Of a stretch of DNA of 20,827 nt, positions 14,911 through 20,827 are shown piece after piece. A program made the position numbers and the translations under genes. The notes under the pieces were generated by a model. It did not search any database. It worked only from the letters and a program-made list of their open reading frames with translations, and had not been told where the DNA came from. Position 1 is the stretch's first letter; each line of letters begins with the position of its first letter. The DNA is taken from positions 1 through 20,827 of the forward strand of contig CAJTLA010000025.1 of the NCBI GenBank assembly GCA_910576985.1, written 5' to 3'. Source of the DNA: an uncultured Bacilli bacterium (lineage in GTDB: Bacteria > Bacillota_I > Bacilli_A > RF39 > UBA660).

Positions 14911-15392
14911 ACTTTCATATTCTTCTCTATCGTTTCTACTAACTTTTGATAATGATCTCCCATTGTTTTCCTTTGAAATAAAAACGCAATATCATTTTTT
15001 TTAGGTTCCACAAAAACATAATCTTTTCGAATCTTTACTTTTTTTATATTTTCCCATAATACCTCTTTCTTCATAGAACCAAATGATTGTGTAATTCCCC
15101 TTTTTGTCACACTGAAATGATACTTCTCATATTCTTTTTTTCGCCCCTTTTGTCTTATTTTTAACTCAATAATGGTAAATATAAAATTACACGCCCATAA
15201 AACTAAAATCAACAATATTACAAATAATATATAAATCGTGAAAAAGACCCAAAAACGTTTCATCATCATTGGAATATTTATTGCCAAATAAAATAATGCG
15301 AATAAAAGAAAATAAATCAAATTTGTTTTTTTATGACGTTCCTTCAAAAAAAACTTTTCATCCAATTCACTTAATTGATAATCAAAATTCAT
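14895..15392 (-). CDS. YcxB-like membrane protein
   Basis: The product has 165 residues. Two membrane helices (about residues 24-43, TNLIYFLLFALFYLAINIPM, and 48-75) form a hairpin. The C-terminal cytoplasmic part matches the YcxB-like domain: YHFSVTKRGITQSFGSMKKE, then VLWENIKKVKIRKDYVFVEP, and a final helix. This is the usual layout of YcxB family proteins (PF14317), whose function is unknown. GTAGGG precedes the ATG, and the gene begins 7 bases after the preceding membrane-protein gene, so the two are co-transcribed. Confidence 0.75.
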   Translation of the reverse strand: MNFDYQLSELDEKFFLKERHKKTNLIYFLLFALFYLAINIPMMMKRFWVFFTIYILFVILLILVLWACNFIFTIIELKIRQKGRKKEYEKYHFSVTKRGITQSFGSMKKEVLWENIKKVKIRKDYVFVEPKKNDIAFLFQRKTMGDHYQKLVETIEKNMKVKNPK

Positions 15393-15399
15393 ATCATCC

Positions 15400-15681
15400 C
15401 TACTTTCTAGATGCCATAATCAAAACTTGCTTTCGAATATCATGCATAATCTGAACAATTTCTGCAATTGTATAAAAAATCAAAAAAATAAAAATTGATC
15501 CACCTGCCCAAAGTGTAAGAATCGCTAATCCTACCCAATATTCATCAATACTTTTCGCCCAAATACAACCTACTACCAATCCTGATATAAAACAAAGCCA
15601 AGCAAGAATTTTTAAAATAATACTAGTATTATTATGTTCAGATACAATTCTTTCTACTTTTTTATGTCTCTGTTTTCCCAT
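15400..15681 (-). CDS. Small two-helix membrane protein, unknown function
   Basis: The product has 93 residues. After a basic N-terminus (GKQRHKKVERIV) come two membrane helices, about residues 20-41 (TSIILKILAWLCFISGLVVG) and 47-76 (YWVGLAILTLWAGGSIFIFL), and a basic tail. I do not recognise a family. AAAAGGAG lies 8 bases before the ATG, and a TATAAT element (about 15706-15711, minus strand) sits in the gap after uvrA, so the pair of membrane genes probably has its own promoter. Confidence 0.75.
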   Translation of the reverse strand: MGKQRHKKVERIVSEHNNTSIILKILAWLCFISGLVVGCIWAKSIDEYWVGLAILTLWAGGSIFIFLIFYTIAEIVQIMHDIRKQVLIMASRK

Positions 15682-15715
15682 ATAACCAACTCCTTTTATA
15701 TTTTGATTATATCAC

Positions 15716-15746
15716 AAAAAGAAAAAGAAGTAAAAAATTTTACTTC
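15716..15746 (-). terminator. Intrinsic terminator of uvrA
   Basis: Minus strand GAAGTAAAA (15738-15746) pairs with TTTTACTTC (15727-15735) across two bases, followed by a T-rich run (15716-15726). It overlaps the uvrA stop. Confidence 0.75.
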
Positions 15747-18553
15747 AATAACGGTTTTAAAAATTCTCCTGTATAACTTTCCTTCACTTTGACAAGTTCT
15801 TCTGGGGAACATGTTGCAATCACAGTTCCTCCTCCATCTCCACCTTCAGGTCCTAAATCAATGATATAATCTGCTACCTTAATAACATCTAAATTGTGTT
15901 CAATCACCAACACAGTATCTCCATTATCTACAATTCTTTGTAAAATAATCAATAATTTTTTTATATCATCTGCATGTAATCCAGTTGTAGGTTCATCTAA
16001 AATAAATAAACTCTTTCCTGTAGGCTTCTTCTGAAGCTCTTTCGCTAACTTCACCCTACCTGCTTCTCCCCCAGATAAAGTTGGAGCACTTTGTCCTAAC
16101 TTGATATAAGACAATCCCACATCCATAAGTACTTGTAATTTATTTTTAATTTTTGGAAAAGCATCAAAAAATTCGATAGCTTCTTCCACCCTCATTTCAA
16201 GTACATCATAAATATTCTTTCCTTTAAATTTAATTTCCAATGTTTCACGATTGTATCTTGTTCCAGAACACACTTCGCAAGGAACATAAACATCGGGCAA
16301 AAAATGCATTTCGATCTTTTTCACTCCATCTCCAGAACAAGCCTCACATCTTCCACCTTTCACATTAAAAGAAAATCTACTTTTTTCATATCCCCTAATT
16401 TTGGCTTCTTTTGTATTGGTAAACACATCACGAATATCATCAAATACTCCTGTATAAGTTGCTGGATTACTTCTTGGTGTTCTTCCAATCGGAGTTTGTG
16501 AAATATCAATCACTTTATCAATATATTCTAATCCTTTAATTGCTTTACAAGCCCCTACTTTTTCTTTTCCCTTATATACTTTATTAAATACAGCCTTATA
16601 AATAATTTCATTCACTAATGTACTTTTCCCCGAGCCACTGACTCCAGTAACACAAGTAAATGTTCCTAATGGAATTTTAACATTGATATTTTTTAAATTA
16701 TTTTCTTTCGCACCTTTTACTTCTAAAAAAAATTTATTTCCTTTTCTTCTAGTTTTTGGCACTTCAATTTTTTCTTTTCCTGACAAATATTTACCAGTTA
16801 AACTATCTGGATTTTTCATCACCTCTTCTGGTGTTCCTTCCGCAACAACAGTTCCTCCATGAAGCCCTGCTTTTGGACCAATATCCACCAAATAATCACT
16901 TGCTAACATAGTATCTGTATCATGTTCTACAACAATCAAAGTGTTTCCCAAATCTCGCATCTCTTGTAATGAACGAATCAATTTATTATTATCTCTTTGA
17001 TGTAATCCAATACTTGGTTCATCTAATACATAAAGAACTCCTGTTAATCTAGAACCAATTTGAGTCGCAAGACGAATTCTTTGAGCTTCTCCTCCTGATA
17101 ACGTTGCAGCACTTCGAGCAAGTGTTAAATAAGAAAGTCCAACATTGATTAAAAATGTAAGTCGAGAGTTAATTTCCTTAATAATTAATCTAGAAATCTC
17201 TTCTTGTTCTTTATTTAATTTCAATTTGGTGAAAAAATTAAATAAATCTCCAATACTAAGAAGCGTCAATTCATAAATATTTTTTTTACCAACCAATACT
17301 GACAAAACCGATTCATCTAATCTTGCACCATGACAAGTTGGACAAGTAAGCTCGGTCATGAATTGTTCAATCCAATCACGAATCCAACCACTTTTCGTTT
17401 CCATATATCTTCGCTCTAAATTTGGAATAACTCCTTCATAAAAGTCCTTACTATTTCTAGTGTTTCCTGATTTTGATACATAATGAAATTCCAACATATC
17501 CTTAGAACCATATAAAATAATATCTAGTTTCTTTTTATCTAAATCTTTCACAGGCATGTCCAAATCAATATCATAATATTTAGAAACAGTTTCTATTTGT
17601 GTACTATAGATACTTTGTTCATCACTTAAGTTTAAAGAAACAATTGCTCCTTCATGAATGCTAAGATCTCTATTCGGAATAACTAAATTCTCATCAATTT
17701 TTAATTTTACTCCAAGGCCTTTACAATCTGAACAGGCACCATAAGGAGCATTAAAAGAAAACATTCTAGGTTCTAATTCTGGCAAAGAAAAATCACAATC
17801 TGGACAAGCATAAGATTCACTCATGACAATCTCTTCTTTTCCAACTACATCAATCACACATTTTCCATGAGCCAATTTCGTAGAAAGTTCAATCGCTTCA
17901 TAAAGTCGACTTCGAACTTCTTCCTTCATAACAAGTCGATCAATGACTACTTCAATATTATGCTTTTTATTCTTTTCTAAATCAATCGTTTCTGTAAGCT
18001 CATGTTCTATTCCATCTACTCTAGCTCTTACATAGCCATCTTTTTTTAAATGTTCAAATAAATCTTTAAAAGTTCCCTTTTCTCCATGCACAACAGGACT
18101 AAGTACTCTAATCTTTGTCCCCACCTCTAAATTTAAAATTTGATTGGTCATTTCTTCAATACTCTGACTTGTAATAGGCCGCTGATGAATAGGACAATAT
18201 GGTACTCCAATTCTCGCAAACAACAATCTTAAATAATCATAAATCTCAGTCACTGTTCCTACAGTACTTCTAGGATTTTTATTTGTCGTTTTTTGATCAA
18301 TACTAATCGATGGACTAAGTCCTTCAATACTATCCACATCTGGTTTTTCACTACCACCTAAAAATTGTCTCGCATATGCACTTAAACTTTCTACATATCT
18401 TCTCTGTCCTTCTGCATAAATGGTATCAAAAGCAAGACTACTTTTTCCTGATCCACTTACTCCTGTCATGACAATTAATTTATTTTTTGGAAGTTCAATG
18501 GAAATATTTTTTAAATTGTTTTCTCTTGCACCTTTTACAATAATTTTATCCAT
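15740..18553 (-). CDS. uvrA: Excinuclease ABC subunit A
   Basis: UvrA recognises bulky DNA lesions and loads UvrB in nucleotide excision repair. The product has 937 residues, full length. It contains two ABC ATPase modules: the first Walker A is GVSGSGKSSL at residues 31-40 with signature LSGGEAQRIRLA, the second is GVSGSGKSTL near residue 640 with LSGGEAGRVKLA. Zinc modules are CPDCDF...CSDCKGLG in the first half and CEACSGDG...CEVCSGTRYN in the second. LDEPSIGLHQRD and LDEPTTGLHADD are the Walker B/D-loop segments. The start has GAGGTAG and an extended -10 (TGTTATAAT, 18579-18587). No uvrB is adjacent, so the usual uvrBA pair is split here. Confidence 0.98.
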   Translation of the reverse strand: MDKIIVKGARENNLKNISIELPKNKLIVMTGVSGSGKSSLAFDTIYAEGQRRYVESLSAYARQFLGGSEKPDVDSIEGLSPSISIDQKTTNKNPRSTVGTVTEIYDYLRLLFARIGVPYCPIHQRPITSQSIEEMTNQILNLEVGTKIRVLSPVVHGEKGTFKDLFEHLKKDGYVRARVDGIEHELTETIDLEKNKKHNIEVVIDRLVMKEEVRSRLYEAIELSTKLAHGKCVIDVVGKEEIVMSESYACPDCDFSLPELEPRMFSFNAPYGACSDCKGLGVKLKIDENLVIPNRDLSIHEGAIVSLNLSDEQSIYSTQIETVSKYYDIDLDMPVKDLDKKKLDIILYGSKDMLEFHYVSKSGNTRNSKDFYEGVIPNLERRYMETKSGWIRDWIEQFMTELTCPTCHGARLDESVLSVLVGKKNIYELTLLSIGDLFNFFTKLKLNKEQEEISRLIIKEINSRLTFLINVGLSYLTLARSAATLSGGEAQRIRLATQIGSRLTGVLYVLDEPSIGLHQRDNNKLIRSLQEMRDLGNTLIVVEHDTDTMLASDYLVDIGPKAGLHGGTVVAEGTPEEVMKNPDSLTGKYLSGKEKIEVPKTRRKGNKFFLEVKGAKENNLKNINVKIPLGTFTCVTGVSGSGKSTLVNEIIYKAVFNKVYKGKEKVGACKAIKGLEYIDKVIDISQTPIGRTPRSNPATYTGVFDDIRDVFTNTKEAKIRGYEKSRFSFNVKGGRCEACSGDGVKKIEMHFLPDVYVPCEVCSGTRYNRETLEIKFKGKNIYDVLEMRVEEAIEFFDAFPKIKNKLQVLMDVGLSYIKLGQSAPTLSGGEAGRVKLAKELQKKPTGKSLFILDEPTTGLHADDIKKLLIILQRIVDNGDTVLVIEHNLDVIKVADYIIDLGPEGGDGGGTVIATCSPEELVKVKESYTGEFLKPLLK

Positions 18554-18578
18554 ACTTCTACCTCTTTCTTTGATCCAT

Positions 18579-18587
18579 ATTATAACA
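18579..18587 (-). promoter_or_regulatory. Extended -10 promoter element of uvrA
   Basis: Minus strand TGTTATAAT, a TGn extension plus perfect TATAAT, lies 25 bases before the uvrA ATG. No good -35 and no obvious LexA-type box is seen in the 171-base gap to dxs, which is otherwise AT-rich and holds the dxs terminator. Confidence 0.6.
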
Positions 18588-18703
18588 TATACCTTATCAT
18601 TTTTTATTTCCTTTTTATAGCAAAAATGAAATCAATACTATTATATAGAGAATTAAAAAAAAAGTAAAGAAAAATGGATTAAAAAGCGAAAATTTGTTCT
18701 GAT

Positions 18704-18734
18704 ATAAAAAAGATCTTTCCAAAAATCAAGATCT
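18704..18734 (-). terminator. Intrinsic terminator of dxs
   Basis: Minus strand AGATCTT (18728-18734) pairs with AAGATCT (18711-18717) across 10 bases, then a T-run (18705-18710). It overlaps the dxs stop codon. Confidence 0.7.
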
Positions 18735-20597
18735 CTGATAATTCTCATCATGAATGAATCGTTCTATTTTTTTTACAATCTGATCTACCTCAACTTGTTC
18801 TTCTTGATAAAGTTGCTCAACATTTCCATGATGAACAAAATGATCTTCATAACCAATGGATAAAATTGGAGATGAAATACCAAATGAATTCACTGCTCTA
18901 AGTACTTCACTACCAAATCCACCAATTAAACTCCCATCCTCTAATGTTACTATTCGATAATTCTTCCCACATAATTGCTTTAGCATTTTTATATCAAGTG
19001 GTTTCACAAAGGTAGCTTGAATAATCATTGGTTTGATTTTTAAAAGTTCTAATTTTTCTTTTACTTGCATAGCAACTCCACACATATTTCCTACTGCAAT
19101 CAGAGCAATATCTTCCCCATTTTCCAAGATTTCCCATTTATTCATTCGAAGCTCTTTCAATGGTTTAAAAGGATAATTCGCTCCCCCTCTTGGATATCGA
19201 ATCGCAACTGGCTTTGATAAAAAAAATGCATATGTCAAAAAAGATTCCATTTCTTCTGGACATTTAGGCGCTAAAACAGTGATATTTGGAATCATAGACA
19301 AATAACTAATATCAAACACCCCTTGATGTGTCTCTCCATCGTTTCCAACAAGTCCTGCTCGATCAATAGCAAAAACAACTGGAAGTTCTTGCATACAAAC
19401 ATCATGAATAATCTGATCAATAGCACGTTGTAAAAAAGTAGAATAAACCGCAAAAACTGGTTTTAAATGGGTACTAGCAAGTCCCGCTGCAAACGTAACT
19501 GCGTGTTGTTCTGCAATTCCAACGTCAAAAAAACGATCTGGATACTGATTAGAAAACGACTCTAATCCTGTTCCTCCTGCCATAGCTGCAGTAATCGCAA
19601 CTATTTTTTTGTCATGTTGGGCTAATTTTATCAAAACTTCTCCAAAAGCATCTGAATATGTTAATTTATTGCTTTTTTGAACTCCAGCAATCAAATCAAA
19701 TTTAGAAACTCCATGATACTCATTCGGATGTTCCTCTGCAAGCTTATATCCTTTTCCTTTTTCAGTGATAACATGTAAAACAACAGGTTCATCCAAAACA
19801 GATACTTGCTTCATCACACGATTTAATTCTTTTAAATCATGACCATCAATAGGACCAATATAACGAAGTCCTAAATCATCAAAAAATAGAGAATTCAAAA
19901 ATAACTCTTTAAAACTATCTCTTACTTTCCTTACTGCTTTAGTAAATACATTACTCTCTCGTTTGTTTAATTTTCCTTTGATTTTTTTTCTTAATTGATT
20001 GTATTTTGGATTTAGTCGAATATGAGTCAAATAATTAGACATCCCACCAACATTTTTAGAAATCGCCATCCCATTGTCATTTAAAATAATCAGCATCTTT
20101 GTTTTATGAAAACCCAAATCGTTAAGTGCTTCAAAAGCCTCTCCTCCTGTTAAAGCACCGTCTCCAATTACTGCAATCACTTGATGTTTTTCACCCTTTA
20201 AATCTCTAGCTCTTGCCATTCCTAGTGCTGCTGAAATAGAAGTACTACTATGTCCTGTATCAAAAAAATCATAGGGACTTTCTTGTCGCTTTGGAAATCC
20301 ACTAATCCCACCATATTGTCGCAAACAACTAAATTCATCTTTTCTTCCTGTCAATATTTTATATGGATAACATTGATGACCAACATCAAAAACAATTTTA
20401 TCATGATTAAAATCAAAGGTTTTAAAAAGAGATAATGTCAGTTCCACAATTCCTAAATTAGAACTTAAATGACCACCCGTTTTAGATATATGCTCTAATA
20501 AAAATAATCGAATATCCTCTGATAAAATGTTTAAATCTTCTAATGTCAATTTTTTAATATCATTTGAATCTTTTATATTATTTAATATTTTATACAT
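18726..20597 (-). CDS. dxs: 1-deoxy-D-xylulose-5-phosphate synthase
   Basis: The enzyme condenses pyruvate and glyceraldehyde-3-phosphate with thiamine diphosphate, the first step of the MEP isoprenoid pathway. The product has 623 residues. The N-terminal part has SSNLGIVELTLSL, the active-site segment DVGHQCYPYKILTGR (residues 71-85), GHSSTSIS, and the cofactor motif GDGALTGGEAFEALND (145-160) with NDNGMAIS (173-180). The catalytic Glu363 is in DVGIAEQHAVTFAAG. RAGLVGNDGETHQGVFD and the transketolase C-terminal domain follow. ATG 20597 is preceded by AGGATG and by an extended -10 (TGATATAAT, 20620-20628). It is monocistronic in this window. Confidence 0.97.
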   Translation of the reverse strand: MYKILNNIKDSNDIKKLTLEDLNILSEDIRLFLLEHISKTGGHLSSNLGIVELTLSLFKTFDFNHDKIVFDVGHQCYPYKILTGRKDEFSCLRQYGGISGFPKRQESPYDFFDTGHSSTSISAALGMARARDLKGEKHQVIAVIGDGALTGGEAFEALNDLGFHKTKMLIILNDNGMAISKNVGGMSNYLTHIRLNPKYNQLRKKIKGKLNKRESNVFTKAVRKVRDSFKELFLNSLFFDDLGLRYIGPIDGHDLKELNRVMKQVSVLDEPVVLHVITEKGKGYKLAEEHPNEYHGVSKFDLIAGVQKSNKLTYSDAFGEVLIKLAQHDKKIVAITAAMAGGTGLESFSNQYPDRFFDVGIAEQHAVTFAAGLASTHLKPVFAVYSTFLQRAIDQIIHDVCMQELPVVFAIDRAGLVGNDGETHQGVFDISYLSMIPNITVLAPKCPEEMESFLTYAFFLSKPVAIRYPRGGANYPFKPLKELRMNKWEILENGEDIALIAVGNMCGVAMQVKEKLELLKIKPMIIQATFVKPLDIKMLKQLCGKNYRIVTLEDGSLIGGFGSEVLRAVNSFGISSPILSIGYEDHFVHHGNVEQLYQEEQVEVDQIVKKIERFIHDENYQRS

Positions 20598-20619
20598 TTC
20601 TTCACATCCTAGCTTCTAT

Positions 20620-20628
20620 ATTATATCA
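20620..20628 (-). promoter_or_regulatory. Extended -10 promoter element of dxs
   Basis: Minus strand TGATATAAT, with TGn extension and perfect TATAAT, lies 22 bases before the dxs ATG. The -35 region is T-rich and weak. Confidence 0.6.
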
Positions 20629-20671
20629 TAATCAGAAAAAAAGAAATAACCAAATTATTCCTTTCTCCCAA

Positions 20672-20827
20672 TCAATCAAGTATTACAACTCGAAAAGAGG
20701 CATGAGTATGTGGACCACCTGCACTACCTTTGACACGAAAGTCAAACACTCCTATTATGATGATGACTGATAAAAGTTCTATTAGAGTAAAGGCTTTATT
20801 CCTTATGCCCCCCCCCCCTAGGTTACT
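20672..20827 (-). CDS. Partial prepilin-like reading frame after an 11-base G-tract (start outside window or lost)
   Basis: The minus-strand frame from the right edge to TGA (20672-20674) reads, after four Gly from the G-tract, IRNKAFTLIELLSVIIIIGV and then FDFRVKGSAGGPHTHASFRV VILD in two parts. KAFTLIELLSVIIIIG is a clear type IV prepilin signal: basic residues, a small residue before Phe at the cleavage point, Glu at mature position +5, and a hydrophobic helix. The C-terminal part is far too short for a pilin (about 24 residues after the helix starts to end) and resembles no pilin I know. No ATG, GTG or TTG occurs in frame before the motif; ATA stands where a start would be expected. It could be a broken pilin gene, a mobile-element fragment or a chance reading. 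A stem-loop lies inside it. Confidence 0.4.
   Translation of the reverse strand, partial: SNLGGGGIRNKAFTLIELLSVIIIIGVFDFRVKGSAGGPHTHASFRVVILD
20729..20746. repeat. Short perfect inverted repeat inside the right-edge fragment
   Basis: TTTGAC (20729-20734) and GTCAAA (20741-20746) are perfect complements around ACGAAA. There is no T-run after it, so it is not a terminator. Confidence 0.5.
20808..20818. repeat. Homopolymer tract of 11 C (G on the minus strand)
   Basis: Eleven consecutive C bases, 9 bases from the right edge, in a genome that otherwise lacks such tracts. On the minus strand it codes Gly within the prepilin-like frame, just before its signal motif. Confidence 0.9.

Noticed and set aside
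20564..20770. Plus-strand frame over the right-edge fragment ending in MSMWTTCTTFDTKVKHSYYDDD
   Set aside because: Its first half is antisense to the dxs start and promoter, with no RBS; the minus-strand prepilin motif is the stronger reading, though itself uncertain.
1..20827. tRNA, rRNA, CRISPR array, insertion sequence ends or attachment sites
   Set aside because: No cloverleaf, rRNA core sequence, regularly spaced repeats, or paired terminal inverted repeats with a transposase were seen by eye.

Overview
The window comes from an AT-rich, low-G+C, endospore-forming Bacillota. The evidence is spore genes (sspI, spoVS, a CotF-type coat pair), MreC/MreD, the non-mevalonate isoprenoid enzyme Dxs, the paired M16 proteins YfmF/YfmH, strong AAGGAGG-type ribosome binding sites and intrinsic terminators with U-tracts. 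It is mostly ordinary chromosomal housekeeping DNA, possibly of a gut Bacilli or Erysipelotrichia-like lineage; the lineage is an inference I cannot resolve further. The standard genetic code fits the intact genes.

Left part (1-2600): a truncated Rpn/PD-(D/E)XK nuclease gene runs off the left edge. Upstream of it, behind a good sigma-A promoter, lies a 55-codon gene (492-659) that encodes only what looks like the C-terminal tail of an Rpn protein. Then come lemA, sspI, a small XRE regulator divergent from an unknown 55-aa gene with a perfect palindrome between them, and spoVS. Convergent genes are separated by bidirectional terminators.

Middle (2600-7750): a minus-strand unit SPOR-domain protein > radC > mreC > mreD; proS; and a plus-strand coat pair. 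Next is a long minus-strand unit (12272 down to 7486): add > deoD > yfmF > yfmH > secG > small HhH protein. It combines purine salvage (adenosine to inosine to hypoxanthine), an M16 pair associated with EF-P modification, and a Sec subunit. The DeoD protein has Asn where the family has its catalytic Asp204.

Right part (12390-20827): an accessory-looking block holds an apparent lipoprotein zinc metallopeptidase gene (13298-14839). It is interrupted by four in-frame stop codons without any frameshift, and is followed by an intact protein of unknown function. Then come two small membrane proteins, uvrA and dxs. The right edge carries a more G+C-rich fragment that reads as a prepilin signal (KAFTLIELLSV), immediately preceded by an 11-base G-tract.

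The most interesting items are the stand-alone Rpn tail gene (possible antitoxin), the nonsense-only decay of the metallopeptidase, the prepilin fragment with G-tract, the DeoD Asp-to-Asn change, and the XRE/palindrome/55-aa module.
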